Both the position numbers and the translations under genes were made by a program. This document shows, one piece after another, positions 33,862 through 43,767 of a stretch of 64,000 nucleotides of DNA. How positions within the stretch are numbered: position 1 is the first letter of the stretch; every line of letters starts with the position of its first letter. The DNA comes from JAJFJD01 sp965228695 (GTDB taxonomy: Bacteria > Pseudomonadota > Alphaproteobacteria > UBA8366), in contig CBDDIB010000002.1 of NCBI GenBank assembly GCA_965228695.1, forward strand, positions 4,092,001 to 4,156,000. Reading direction: 5' to 3'. The notes under the pieces are model-generated. The model saw nothing but the letters and a program-made list of their open reading frames with translations. It made no database searches and was not told the DNA's origin.

Positions 33862-35889
33862 TCAATCAATCACAAACGCTGAAAGGGAGGACACCGGGGC
33901 CGGCGACAAATTGCCGTCCGGTCCGGCGGAAGCCGGTGTGCCCTCGCCCGTATGCAAGTCGATCAACGTGCCGGATACAGCCGATCCCGCCGCTACGGTC
34001 GGTGCCGCTTCATGTATGAGGTCGAGCCGTCGGCCGCTGCTACCGACCAACGAAATCCGCGTATCGTCATCGCCCAGATTGTACGCCTGATCTCGGGCCA
34101 GGACCGCTGTCAGGTTCCGTACAACGTCGAACGCCGGCCTCGGATTGTAGAACCTGTCCACGACGCCGTGCCGCCGATAGTAGCCGCGATCGACATCGGC
34201 AAACGTGTCGGCATAGACATGGAGGTCGTCTCGCGTGCAGGCCACCGTGACCGCCTCGGCAAGACGTGCCGCTACCCATTGATCGTCCGTTTGCTGAAGA
34301 CCCGGCGCACCTTTGGTCATACGGATGTGCAGGGAGGCGTTCAAGCCGTGCCCTCGGCAAGCATCGACGGCCGACCACGCCGCCTGCCATGGCGGTGTCG
34401 CACCCTCTACGCGGAACACCGCCCCGTCGACGCCGTCAATGCCGGCCACCATGGCAATTTGTTCGGTATCATCCGGGGTGAAGCCATGGACGATCATGTG
34501 GTGATAGGTGTCGCCGGCGCTCTCCTGATCCTCCTTCGTGCGAATGCGAGAAAGGTAGAGCGATATGCCGGCCGAATTTACCGTCGCGCGAACCGCGTCG
34601 ACGGCCGCCGGCAATTCTTCTGTCGTGTCGCAAATCTCCCAGGTATCGACGAGCCCCTCGGCATTGCGCACGGCGTCCAGCAGGCGTTCATCCGGTATCC
34701 CGAAAGAGAATAGCGTGAATTGTAATCCAAGGCACGCGCACTCATCGAGCCGGGCACGGTGATCGGGATCGAGCAGATCGCTGGCCGGGATGCGCACCCG
34801 CCGGACCCCCGTCTCGACCAGCGCCATCAGGGCATAGTCGTTGCGGGTTCGTTTGCGGTCAAACTCATCCAAGGATCCGGACGGCGGAATCTCGACGATC
34901 TCGAGCCAGTTCTGTCGCATGTCGAAACCGAACCGGGAATGCGGATTTTGCAGCGGATGGACGGGCGTCACACGATAGCCTGGTTCAGTGGCGGTGCTGT
35001 CAGGCTCCGCGATCGTGCCGAAGGTTCGTACCCACTGGCAGAAATGGCCTCGTTCATGGACTTGGACGAGAAAGTATCCAAGCTTGGCGAGATCGCTGCG
35101 GCCGCCTTCGGTGCCGGGCAACGGTGTGGCGCGGTACATCTCGGCATAATCCTGGCGAACGAACGCCGTCGACGGCAGCGCGTAGCAATTGGTGCCGCCG
35201 AACCGGTTGTACCAGAAGTTATGCACATGACCAGAGAACTGAGCTTCCGCGCCGTATCGATCCATCAGGTCCAGCAGCCAAGAGCGGCCCGGTTCGGCGA
35301 TGTTGTCGAAATGCTCGTCCTCGCCCGGCGCCGTCAGGTAAAGCGGATAATGGGTATGGATGAAGATGCGGAGGCCTTCTTCGACGGCGGCGGCCATTTC
35401 CTTTTCCAGCCACGATTTCTGTTCGGCCTCGGCGGCCAGCCCCGTATTGACGATTTGCGTATCGATCAGAAAGAACCGGCACCCTTCGTGATCGAAAGCT
35501 TGATGGTTGGCTCCGAAATTTTTCGTCCAAAGCTCTATGTATTCATCGCACGCGACACCGGCGGGACCCCAGGCAATGGGTTTGTCGCCGATATCATGGT
35601 TACCGGGCGCCACGTATAGCGTATGCCGAAGGTCGGCGACCTGTTCGCGAAAACAATCTGCCGCCATTTCGTAGAGCTCCGGGAACGCCGGCACGGGATG
35701 CACGATGTCGCCGAGATGGACGATGAACGCCAAGTCGCGGCGGTTTAGGTCGCGGACCACATGCCGCAAGCGGCCGTTGGCACGCTTGTTTATCTCGAAT
35801 TCGGAATTGCACTCCGTTTCACCGAAATTCACATGCGTGTCCGTGACCACGGCATAGGTGAACATATGTGAACCCAAGTCGGCTGACAT
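33862..35889 (-). CDS. Metallophosphoesterase fused to a large C-terminal domain of unknown function
   Basis: 675 residues. The N-terminal about 240 residues hold every calcineurin-like motif: Asp17-x-His19 (VTDTHV), Gly60-Asp61, GNHD at 97-100, His178/His180 and GHVH at 220-223, giving a two-metal phosphoesterase. The remaining about 400 residues are not recognised; alternating hydrophobic strands and helices between about 370 and 620 (VRRVRIPASDLL, WEICDTTEEL, LNASLHIRM, LHVYADTFADVDRGYY) suggest a TIM barrel like those of glycosidases or sugar-phosphate isomerases. The ATG at 35889 has GGGGAGG 7 bp upstream. No signal peptide is evident. Confidence 0.83.
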   Translation of the reverse strand: MSADLGSHMFTYAVVTDTHVNFGETECNSEFEINKRANGRLRHVVRDLNRRDLAFIVHLGDIVHPVPAFPELYEMAADCFREQVADLRHTLYVAPGNHDIGDKPIAWGPAGVACDEYIELWTKNFGANHQAFDHEGCRFFLIDTQIVNTGLAAEAEQKSWLEKEMAAAVEEGLRIFIHTHYPLYLTAPGEDEHFDNIAEPGRSWLLDLMDRYGAEAQFSGHVHNFWYNRFGGTNCYALPSTAFVRQDYAEMYRATPLPGTEGGRSDLAKLGYFLVQVHERGHFCQWVRTFGTIAEPDSTATEPGYRVTPVHPLQNPHSRFGFDMRQNWLEIVEIPPSGSLDEFDRKRTRNDYALMALVETGVRRVRIPASDLLDPDHRARLDECACLGLQFTLFSFGIPDERLLDAVRNAEGLVDTWEICDTTEELPAAVDAVRATVNSAGISLYLSRIRTKEDQESAGDTYHHMIVHGFTPDDTEQIAMVAGIDGVDGAVFRVEGATPPWQAAWSAVDACRGHGLNASLHIRMTKGAPGLQQTDDQWVAARLAEAVTVACTRDDLHVYADTFADVDRGYYRRHGVVDRFYNPRPAFDVVRNLTAVLARDQAYNLGDDDTRISLVGSSGRRLDLIHEAAPTVAAGSAVSGTLIDLHTGEGTPASAGPDGNLSPAPVSSLSAFVID

Positions 35890-36014
35890 CTGCGATCCTC
35901 CCCGAGAGGCAAATTCGTTAATTCGAACCCGGCCTTGGCGATATCCTACAGGGTGACGTCTGGGCAAAGCGAACCGGCCCGCGGAACGGGAGCCCCGACC
36001 ATCCTCACACCGGT

Positions 36015-37442
36015 CTAGTCCAGGAGCGAAGGCAGGCGTTCCCCAACACGCGTCGCCTGCTCGAAGGCGTGGGCGATCTGAAGCACCGAGAGGTCGTCGC
36101 GATGCCGTCCGACGATCTGGATACCCACAGGCCATCCCTCCTCGGTAAAGCCCGCGGGCATCGAGATGCTGGGATTGCCGACGGTCGAGATGGCGCTTTT
36201 GAGCGCGCCGCCGTCGAGATAGTCGCCCATCTTCTTCCCGCCGACCTCCTTGACCGATGTCTGGCCGATCGGCAGCGGCGGCGTCGGATTGGTGGGGATA
36301 ACCAGATAGTCGTAGTCGTCCATGAAGCTGCGCATCAGGTGATACAACTCGGTACGCTTACCCTCGGCGCGCGCCACCTCCTCCGCCGATATCCCGAACC
36401 CTTGTTCGGTGTTCCAGACCAGGTCCGGCTTCATCACTTCGCGTTTCGCCGGGTCGCGCACGCGGTCGCCGTGGGAAAGGGTGTACCGCCAGGCGCGCAG
36501 CACCTTGAAGACGTCGAGGGTTTCCCGCAGATCCGGCGCGGTATCGACCACCTCCATCCCGAGCCCTTCGAAGGTTGCGCGGTGCCGTTCGAAGATGTCG
36601 GTGATGCGGCTGTCGACCGGCAGGAAGCCAAGGTCGGGACTGAAAGCGATGCGCACGCCCTTGAAGTCGCGCTCGAGCGGTTGCGCGAACGTCTCGCCCG
36701 GCTCATCCAACGAGATGGGCGAACGTGGATCGGGCCCCGCTTGGACCGACAGCAATAGCGCGGTGTCCGCCACGGTCCGGCCCATCGGCCCGTCCGAGCG
36801 CAGCGTGAACCAGCCGAGTTCGGCCGGATAGGACGGCACCCGCCCCGGCGACGGCCGGAATCCGACGACATTGCAATGCCCGGCGGGATGGCGCAACGAA
36901 CCGCCGAAATCGCTGCCGTCGGCGAGCGGCGACATGCGCGCCGCAAGCGCCACCGCGGAACCGCCGCTGCTGGACCCGCAGGCGCGATCCAGGTCGTAGG
37001 GATTGCGGGTATCGCCCGCGACCGCATTGGTCGTCTGCCCGCCGCCACAGCCGAATTCGGGCGTGTTGGTCTTGCCGATGATTACGGCGCCCGCTGCGCG
37101 GTAGCGCTCCGCCAGCAAATCATCGGTATCGGGGACATAGTCCTCATAGAGCAGCGATCCGAAGGTGGTGCGCAGCCCCCGCGTGCGGATCAGGTCTTTC
37201 ACGGCGAGCGGCAAGCCGTGCAATGCCGGCAGATCGCCCCCGCCGGCGGCGCGCTCGTCCGCCGCTTCGGCTTGCGCCAGTGCCTGTTCCCCGGCCACCG
37301 TCACGAAGGCGTTGACCTTCGGCTGCAAACGTTCGATCTGCGCGAGGCAGGCCTCGGTCAGCTCGCGCGACGACAAGTCCCGCGTGCCGAGCAGACCCCG
37401 CAGTTCCGTGGCGGTCTTGAGACAAAGATCGAGATCAGGCAT
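36015..37442 (-). CDS. Amidase-signature family enzyme (amidase 3)
   Basis: 475 residues with Lys82 (AVKDLIRTRG), cis-Ser158 (ACGSSSGGSA) and nucleophile Ser182 (GSDFGGSLRHPAG). The SLRHPAG context and the C-terminal PISMPAGFTEEGWPVGIQIVG-like region are typical of broad amidases. GGAGGAG precedes the ATG. The metallophosphoesterase gene follows 125 bp downstream on the same strand and an alpha/beta hydrolase gene lies 87 bp upstream, so a three-gene leftward unit is possible. Confidence 0.9.
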   Translation of the reverse strand: MPDLDLCLKTATELRGLLGTRDLSSRELTEACLAQIERLQPKVNAFVTVAGEQALAQAEAADERAAGGGDLPALHGLPLAVKDLIRTRGLRTTFGSLLYEDYVPDTDDLLAERYRAAGAVIIGKTNTPEFGCGGGQTTNAVAGDTRNPYDLDRACGSSSGGSAVALAARMSPLADGSDFGGSLRHPAGHCNVVGFRPSPGRVPSYPAELGWFTLRSDGPMGRTVADTALLLSVQAGPDPRSPISLDEPGETFAQPLERDFKGVRIAFSPDLGFLPVDSRITDIFERHRATFEGLGMEVVDTAPDLRETLDVFKVLRAWRYTLSHGDRVRDPAKREVMKPDLVWNTEQGFGISAEEVARAEGKRTELYHLMRSFMDDYDYLVIPTNPTPPLPIGQTSVKEVGGKKMGDYLDGGALKSAISTVGNPSISMPAGFTEEGWPVGIQIVGRHRDDLSVLQIAHAFEQATRVGERLPSLLD

Positions 37443-37529
37443 CGCGCTCCTCCGATTGATCAGCGGCTTGGAACTCCTAGCCGCATTCTCGCGCTAACCG
37501 GGGATGCCCGCAAATGGGCGCTCTACCGG

Positions 37530-38378
37530 CTAAGCGAACAGCCAATCGCGAACGGTCGCGATCTGCGCGCCGTCCATCAGCGCGGGCGCGTGCCCGCAGC
37601 CTTGAATTTCGACCACCTCGGCCTTCGGGCCGCGCGCGGCCATCTCCTTCGCCACATCGGCGGATAGCAGGTCGGAGTCGACGCCGCGCAGGACCAGGAC
37701 GGGGCACTCGATTCGGTCCCACAACGCCCACAGGTCCACGTCGTCGATCGCCATCGCCTGGAATGCGTCGCCGATCTTCGGATCGCACGCCAATTTATAG
37801 CCGCCGCCATCCCGCGGATAGGAACTATGCTCGGCGAGATGACGCCATTGGTCGTCGGTCAACGCACCGAACGGTTCGTGTACCGTACGGAGATACGCCT
37901 CGACGCCCGCCTTATCGTCGAACTCCTGGACCGACCCGACATAGTCGGCGATCCGCTGCAACGCCGCCTTCGGCAGCCACGGACCGATATCGTTCAGCAC
38001 CAGACGCCGGATCGGCGACCCCGGCATCGACGCGGTGATCATGCCCATCATCCCGCCCATGGACGTGCCGAGCCAATCGATGCTGTCCGCGCCCGACCGG
38101 GCGAACAGCGCGATCACGTCCGACACGTATTGCCGGTTGTTGTAATCCTCGGAATGGGGCAGGCGCGCGCTCTTCCCGCGTCCGGCGATGTCGGGGCACA
38201 GCGTCCGGTACCGGTCTTCGAGCGCGGCGGCGAGGAAATCGAAATCCCGGCCGTTGCGCGTCAGGCCATGCACGCAGAACAAGACCCGCTCCGCCGCGGG
38301 CGCGCCCCAATCGGTATAGGACATGCGATGAAAACCATGCGGGCCAATACATTGTATCGAATTGCTGACAAATCCCAT
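37530..38378 (-). CDS. Alpha/beta hydrolase
   Basis: 282 residues. VLFCVHGLTRNGRDFDFLA is the oxyanion strand-turn, WLGTSMGGMMGM the nucleophile elbow (GTSMGG) and GCGHAPALMD supplies the catalytic His. Relatives include esterases, lactonases and C-C hydrolases. Substrate unknown. It lies between the ornithine-decarboxylase-like gene (9 bp upstream) and amidase 3, all leftward, so it is probably cotranscribed with the decarboxylase. Confidence 0.85.
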   Translation of the reverse strand: MGFVSNSIQCIGPHGFHRMSYTDWGAPAAERVLFCVHGLTRNGRDFDFLAAALEDRYRTLCPDIAGRGKSARLPHSEDYNNRQYVSDVIALFARSGADSIDWLGTSMGGMMGMITASMPGSPIRRLVLNDIGPWLPKAALQRIADYVGSVQEFDDKAGVEAYLRTVHEPFGALTDDQWRHLAEHSSYPRDGGGYKLACDPKIGDAFQAMAIDDVDLWALWDRIECPVLVLRGVDSDLLSADVAKEMAARGPKAEVVEIQGCGHAPALMDGAQIATVRDWLFA

Positions 38379-38387
38379 GAGGAAACC

Positions 38388-39515
38388 CTACTCAATCGTC
38401 ACGAAATGATCCGGCGAGATGCCGTTGAACCGCGTCACCAGGGCGTTGGAATACGCACCCAGCTGTCCGATCTCGATCCAGTCGCCCTCGCGGATATCGT
38501 CCGGCAGCGAAAAGGCGCATGGAAGTACATCGGTCGAATCACAGGTCGGCCCGAACACCGTGAAGTCCCGCATTGCGCCGGCGAAGGCGCCATCGGAGCG
38601 GATCGCCCGCACCGGATAGCTCAGGTTCCCCGTCACAGTTTCCGAGAGACTGTGATACCGCCCGTCGTTGATATAGATCGCCGATTCCTTGCGAAGCTGC
38701 ACCTGCACGACCAGGGAACATCCGCCGGCAACCAATGCGCGGCCGGGCTGACACATCAGGACGCAATCATCGGGCAAGCCGATCCGCTCCACGCCGTCCC
38801 CCACAGCAACCAGGAAATCGGACAGCGCGGGCGGCTGCTCACCGACATAGGCCGCCGGGAATCCCCCGCCCACATCCAGGTAGTCGAGGGTCGCACCGGC
38901 GGCCGAGGCGATCCGTCCCGCCTGCAAGACCCCTTCTCGAAACGCCTCGGGACTGAGGCATTGCGACCCGACGTGAAAGGCCAGCCCGGTGCGGCATCCC
39001 GCATCGCGGACCTTGCGCAACAGATCGGCGGATTCGTCTGCGGTCGCGCCGAATTTTTCCGACAGTTCGTATCGCGCGGTTCCTCCGGGCGTGGCGAACC
39101 GCACCAGAATAGCGAGGTCTTCGGCCTTGTTCGTCTCATACAGAATCTTGGCGAGTTCGTCCGGATGGTCGATGACGAAATGCCGTATCCCGTAAACCGT
39201 GTGAGCGGTCAGAATTGCATCCCGCGTTTTGACCGGATGCATGTAGTATGCGGTCGCATCGGCCGCGAGACCGCGGACAGCGGCGATCTCCGGTATCGAC
39301 GCCGCGTCGAAATGTTTGATCCCGGATTCGAAGAGCGTGCGAAGAACGAAGGGATGAGGGTTGCACTTCACCGCATACAGCGTGCGGCCGGGAAATTCGG
39401 ACAGGAATTGCCGTGCCGTATTGCGCAACGCGTCCGGATGAAGGCAATAGACGGGGTTTCCCGGCTGCAGCACGGAAACCATGGCATCGGTGGATTTGAA
39501 ACGGCGTAGACTCAT
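38388..39515 (-). CDS. Type III PLP-dependent ornithine/lysine decarboxylase-like protein
   Basis: 375 residues of alanine-racemase-type barrel. The PLP lysine is Lys50 (LYAVKCNPHP), the glycine-rich phosphate loop is LDYLDVGGGFPAAY, and the C-terminal GPTCDSTDVL holds the catalytic cysteine of ornithine decarboxylase. This supports decarboxylation of a basic amino acid to a polyamine (putrescine or cadaverine). The ATG at 39515 lacks a clear ribosome binding site; the frame is open far upstream, opposite the penicillin acylase gene, but that part is not family-like. Confidence 0.85.
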   Translation of the reverse strand: MSLRRFKSTDAMVSVLQPGNPVYCLHPDALRNTARQFLSEFPGRTLYAVKCNPHPFVLRTLFESGIKHFDAASIPEIAAVRGLAADATAYYMHPVKTRDAILTAHTVYGIRHFVIDHPDELAKILYETNKAEDLAILVRFATPGGTARYELSEKFGATADESADLLRKVRDAGCRTGLAFHVGSQCLSPEAFREGVLQAGRIASAAGATLDYLDVGGGFPAAYVGEQPPALSDFLVAVGDGVERIGLPDDCVLMCQPGRALVAGGCSLVVQVQLRKESAIYINDGRYHSLSETVTGNLSYPVRAIRSDGAFAGAMRDFTVFGPTCDSTDVLPCAFSLPDDIREGDWIEIGQLGAYSNALVTRFNGISPDHFVTIE

Positions 39516-39578
39516 GCGGGCGGACAATGACACAGCGGACCATACGGTCCAAGCGGATAACGGATAGATAGCAGACCC

Positions 39579-41969
39579 ATGGCTCGCTTTTTCCGCCAAT
39601 TCCTGCGCTTTTGCGCCCTCCTCGTCATCGCGCTCGCCTTCCTGTCGGTGTTGATCGTGACGTGGCTCCGGACGTCGCTCCCCCAGGTCGACGGCACCCT
39701 GGCATTGCAGGGCCTCGGCGGACGGGTGGAGGTGGTGCGCGACGCCAACGGCGTGCCGCATATCTTCGCCGACCGGGTCAACGACGCCTCTTTCGGGCTC
39801 GGCTTCACCCATGCCCAGGACCGGCTCTGGCAGATGGAAATGACGCGTCGGATCGGCGCGGGCCGGTTGTCCGAGGTCTTCGGCAGCCGGACCTTGAAAA
39901 TCGACCGCTTTATCCGAACGCTTGGTCTCTACCGCGCGGCACAGGCGCAGCTCACCCTGATGAAGGCCGACGAACGCGCCTTGCTCGACGCCTACGCGGC
40001 CGGCGTGAACGCTTTCCTGCATAACCACACCGGCGCCCTGTCACCCGAATTCGCCGTCCTCGGCCACGAGCCGGAACGCTGGCGCCCTGCGGACAGCCTC
40101 GTCTGGGCGCGGATCATGGCGGTGCGGCTATCGGGCAACTGGCGCAGCGAACTCCTGCGCTTGCGTCTCGCCGAGACGCTGACACAGGACCAGATCGAAC
40201 AGCTTTGGCCTTCGGACGGCGGCACGGCGCCGGTGACGTTGTCGGCACTGCCCGGCATGAAGTCAGCGTTGCTGGACCGGCTCGCCCAGGCACTGCCCGA
40301 CGAACTGGCGCCCGTCGACGCATCGAATGCCTGGGTCATCGGCGGATCGCGCACAGAGACCGGCAAGCCAATCCTGGCGAACGACCCGCACCTGGGATTC
40401 GGCGCACCCATCCTCTGGTATCTAGCCCGGATCGAGACGCCGAGCCTGTCGCTCACCGGCGCCACGGTGCCCGGCGTGCCGCTGCATCCGCTGGGTCACA
40501 ATGGAAAGATCGCCTGGGGCATGACCACGACCGGCGCCGACGTCGAGGACCTCTATATCGAAGCGCTCGATCCTGACAATCCGCAGCGATACCTCACGCC
40601 GGACGGCCCCGAGTCTTTCACCACGCGGGTCGAGAAGATCTATGTCGCCGGCGACGACCCGGTCACCCTCACCGTTCGGGAGACCCGGCATGGGCCGGTC
40701 GTCTCCGACGTGCTGGACGAGGCCGATCTCTCCGAGACGGAACCGACGGCGTTGATCGCCCTGGCCAGCCCGGCCACGCGAATCGACGATGAAACCGCCC
40801 GCGCGCTCTATCTCCTGAACCGGGCAAGCAATTGGAAGGAGTTCCTGGACGCCGCGCAATTGTTCCATGCGCCGGTGCAAAACCTGTTCTTCGCCGACAC
40901 GGCGGGGGATATCGGCCTGGTCACGCCGGGCCGCATCCCGATCCGCAAGGATCATGACGGCGCCCTGCCCGTCTCCGGACAGGAAGCGCGGTTCGACTGG
41001 AACGGTTTCATTCCGTTCGACGAACTGCCCAAGCGCCACAATCCACCGGACGGACTGATCCTAAACGCGAACAACCGCTTGGTCGGACCCGACTATCCGC
41101 ATAGCATCGCTAAGCATTGGCAAGCGGCATATCGGGCCGCTCGGATTGCCGAAACGCTGGACGGCAAGAAAGCCCACACCGTCGCCGAAAGCGCGGCACT
41201 GCAGATGGATACGATCTCACCTGCCGCCCGCCGTCTCGTCCCGATCCTGCTGTCGGCCCCGGCAAAATCGGACAAGGCCAATGCCGCCATCGCACGGCTT
41301 CGCGCTTGGGACTTCCGGATGCATCGCGACCGCGCCGAGCCGCTGATTTACGCCGCCTGGCTGCGCGCGCTGGAACGCGCCATCGTGCAGGACGAGCTGG
41401 GCGACCGAACCGAAGACTATACCCGTTCGCGGACGCGGTTCGTCGTGGCGGCCCTGACCCAACACCGATCCTGGTGCGATGACGTCACGACGTCGGAACC
41501 GGAGACGTGCAACACGCAAATCGCCGCCGCGCTGGAGACCGCTCTCGCCGACATCGCAAATTCCCAAGGACCCGACATCGACGGCTGGCGATGGGGCGCC
41601 GCGCACAAGGCGCAATTCCGCCATCGCGTCTTCACGCAGATTCCCGGCCTGCGGTCCTTTGCGGACTTGGTCGTGGAGACGGACGGCGGCGACCATACGC
41701 TCAACCGCGGGCAAACACGCCAGGGCGGTCCCACACCGTATTCGCATGTGCATGGATCCGGGTACCGGGCGGTCTACGATCTTAGCGACCTGGACCGTAG
41801 CCGATACATCATCGCGACCGGCCAGTCCGGCAATCCCCTTTCCCCGCACTATGGAGACATGTTGGACCGGTGGCGGGCCGGGAAGTTCATCACCATCGGC
41901 GGCGACCGCGAAGCCGTACGGCGGCGGGCGGCGAGCACGCTGACCCTCACGCCGTCCGAAACGCCTTAG
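39579..41969 (+). CDS. Penicillin acylase family N-terminal-nucleophile hydrolase
   Basis: 796 residues. An N-terminal membrane or signal segment (about 9-30) is followed by the acylase A-chain (VRDANGVPHIFA, GFTHAQDRLWQME) and the autocatalytic processing site DASNAWVIGGSRT, where Ser249 becomes the B-chain nucleophile; ANDPHLGF and the late NRGQTRQGGPTPYSHVHG block are also typical. Likely periplasmic; relatives cleave acyl-homoserine lactones, phenylacetyl amides or other N-acyl amides. It is divergent from the decarboxylase gene. Confidence 0.9.
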   Translation: MARFFRQFLRFCALLVIALAFLSVLIVTWLRTSLPQVDGTLALQGLGGRVEVVRDANGVPHIFADRVNDASFGLGFTHAQDRLWQMEMTRRIGAGRLSEVFGSRTLKIDRFIRTLGLYRAAQAQLTLMKADERALLDAYAAGVNAFLHNHTGALSPEFAVLGHEPERWRPADSLVWARIMAVRLSGNWRSELLRLRLAETLTQDQIEQLWPSDGGTAPVTLSALPGMKSALLDRLAQALPDELAPVDASNAWVIGGSRTETGKPILANDPHLGFGAPILWYLARIETPSLSLTGATVPGVPLHPLGHNGKIAWGMTTTGADVEDLYIEALDPDNPQRYLTPDGPESFTTRVEKIYVAGDDPVTLTVRETRHGPVVSDVLDEADLSETEPTALIALASPATRIDDETARALYLLNRASNWKEFLDAAQLFHAPVQNLFFADTAGDIGLVTPGRIPIRKDHDGALPVSGQEARFDWNGFIPFDELPKRHNPPDGLILNANNRLVGPDYPHSIAKHWQAAYRAARIAETLDGKKAHTVAESAALQMDTISPAARRLVPILLSAPAKSDKANAAIARLRAWDFRMHRDRAEPLIYAAWLRALERAIVQDELGDRTEDYTRSRTRFVVAALTQHRSWCDDVTTSEPETCNTQIAAALETALADIANSQGPDIDGWRWGAAHKAQFRHRVFTQIPGLRSFADLVVETDGGDHTLNRGQTRQGGPTPYSHVHGSGYRAVYDLSDLDRSRYIIATGQSGNPLSPHYGDMLDRWRAGKFITIGGDREAVRRRAASTLTLTPSETP

Positions 41970-42051
41970 CACCGATCGCCGCGTATTCGGCGACTGCGGC
42001 CACGGCCCTGCTGGTGTATCCTCGAATCTCCTCTGAATGGAATCGGCCGCC

Positions 42052-43275
42052 ATGACCGTAACGTTCGACGATATCCGCACCGCCGCCGACACGATCAAGC
42101 AATCGGTCGTGCGCACCCCCACCGTCCGGTCCGGTCCCCTGTCGGATCTGATCGGCGCGGATGTGTTCCTTAAGCTGGAGACGCAGCAATTCACCGGGTC
42201 TTTTAAGGATCGCGGGGCATTCGTGAAACTGTCGAGCCTGGATCGTGATCATGCGAAGAACGGGGTGATCGCGGTGTCGGCCGGGAACCATGCCCAGGGC
42301 GTCGCCTATCACGCGCAGCGGCTGGGCATCCCGGCGACCATCGTTATGCCGACGTCGACGCCGTTCACGAAGGTGAACCGGACAGAGGCGCTGGGCGCGC
42401 GCGTCCTGCTGTTCGGTGATTCGGTCAGCGCCTGCACACCCCACGCCGAAGAGGTGATGCGGGAAGAGGGCCTCACCTTCGTTCACCCGTTCGACGACCC
42501 GCACATCGTCGCGGGCCAAGGAACTGTCGGGCTCGAGGTGTTGGAGGACGTGCCGGACCTAGACGTCCTGATCGCCCCCATTGGCGGCGGCGGACTGATC
42601 GCGGGCATCGCCACGGTTCTCCGGGAAACGAATAAAGCGGTGGACATCGTTGGCGTCGAAGCCGCGCTGTATCCATCGATGGCGCAAGCGCTCAAAGGCG
42701 GCAATGCGCCATCCGGCGGCGATACCATCGCCGAGGGCATCGCCATCAAACAACCGGGCAAGCTGACGCTGCCGATCGTCAAGGAACGCGTCGATCGTGT
42801 CGTTACCGTCGACGAGATGGCGTTGGAAGACGCGGTCCAGACGATGGTCGTGACCGCGAAGACCCTGGCGGAAGGCGCCGGCGCCGCCCCGCTCGCGGCG
42901 GTGATGACCGACCGGGAGCGTTACAAGGGGAAGAAGATCGTCCTGGTGGTCAGCGGCGCGAATATCGATTCCCGCATCCTGTCATCGGTGCTGATGCGTG
43001 GTCTTTTCCGCAGCGGCCAGATGGTGCGGCTTCGCGTGTCGATCAGCGACGCACCTGGCACCCTCGCCAAGGTCACCGCCCAGATCGGCGATCTCGGCGG
43101 CAACATCGTCGAAATCGTCCATCAACGCATGTTCTACGATGTGCCCGTGAAACATGCGGAAGCCGATTTCGTTCTCGAAACCCGCGACGCCGAGCATGTC
43201 GAAGAAATCATCGGCCGCTTGGAAGCGGCGGGTTTCCCGACCGCCCGGCTCAGCGGCACCGCGCAATCCGGCTAA
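42052..43275 (+). CDS. ilvA: Threonine ammonia-lyase with C-terminal ACT domain
   Basis: 407 residues. PLP lysine in QQFTGSFKDRGAF, phosphate loop IAPIGGGGLIAGIA, and a C-terminal ACT domain (about 325-400) starting LRVSISDAPGTLAKVTAQIGDLGGNI. Converts threonine to 2-oxobutyrate for isoleucine synthesis or threonine catabolism; the single ACT domain suggests the short allosteric form. The ATG at 42052 gives the usual MTVTFDDI start; another ATG lies in frame at 42037. Confidence 0.9.
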   Translation: MTVTFDDIRTAADTIKQSVVRTPTVRSGPLSDLIGADVFLKLETQQFTGSFKDRGAFVKLSSLDRDHAKNGVIAVSAGNHAQGVAYHAQRLGIPATIVMPTSTPFTKVNRTEALGARVLLFGDSVSACTPHAEEVMREEGLTFVHPFDDPHIVAGQGTVGLEVLEDVPDLDVLIAPIGGGGLIAGIATVLRETNKAVDIVGVEAALYPSMAQALKGGNAPSGGDTIAEGIAIKQPGKLTLPIVKERVDRVVTVDEMALEDAVQTMVVTAKTLAEGAGAAPLAAVMTDRERYKGKKIVLVVSGANIDSRILSSVLMRGLFRSGQMVRLRVSISDAPGTLAKVTAQIGDLGGNIVEIVHQRMFYDVPVKHAEADFVLETRDAEHVEEIIGRLEAAGFPTARLSGTAQSG

Positions 43276-43278
43276 ATC

Positions 43279-43767
43279 TTAGGTGAAACTCCCGTAGCTG
43301 CCGCGATAGAACAGCAGCGGCTTCGCCTCCGGCTGGCAGTCCAGATGCGCGACACGCCCCAGTATGATCAGGTGATCGCCGCCGTCATAGGCGGCATACG
43401 GCTCGCACCCGATGGTCGCGATGCATCCCAGTATGACCGGGCAGTCCGATTGCCAGAACTCGCAATCCAGCCCGTCGAAATCGTCGCTTTTGCCTGAGAA
43501 TCGCCGCGAAACCTCTTCCTGATCCCGCGCCAGCACGTTGATGACGAACGGGTTCGACTCCTCGAACGTGCTGAAAACGGAAGCTTTCCGGTCCAGGCTG
43601 AATTGCACCAATGGCGGATCGAGCGATACGGACGTAAAGGAATTGACCGTCACGCCAAACGCGTGACCGTCGCCATTCGAGGTGGTGACGACGGCAACAC
43701 CGGTTGCGTAATGCCCGCAAGCCTCGCGGAACCGCGTTTTGTCGATCGCGGGTACATTCGTGTCCAT
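43279..43767 (-). CDS. Flavin reductase domain protein (HpaC-like)
   Basis: 162 residues. FREACGHYATGVAVVTT, GVTVNSFTSVSLDPPLVQFSLD and LLFYRGSYGSF are characteristic of the split-barrel FMN/FAD reductases that feed reduced flavin to two-component monooxygenases. No monooxygenase partner is adjacent. It converges on ilvA with a 3-bp gap. A TTG at 43791 with AAAGGA upstream is an alternative start adding eight residues. Confidence 0.88.
   Translation of the reverse strand: MDTNVPAIDKTRFREACGHYATGVAVVTTSNGDGHAFGVTVNSFTSVSLDPPLVQFSLDRKASVFSTFEESNPFVINVLARDQEEVSRRFSGKSDDFDGLDCEFWQSDCPVILGCIATIGCEPYAAYDGGDHLIILGRVAHLDCQPEAKPLLFYRGSYGSFT

Noticed and set aside
38388..40028. Decarboxylase gene extended to 40028
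   Set aside because: The extra N-terminal region lies opposite the penicillin acylase gene and is not family-like; the fold begins at the ATG at 39515.
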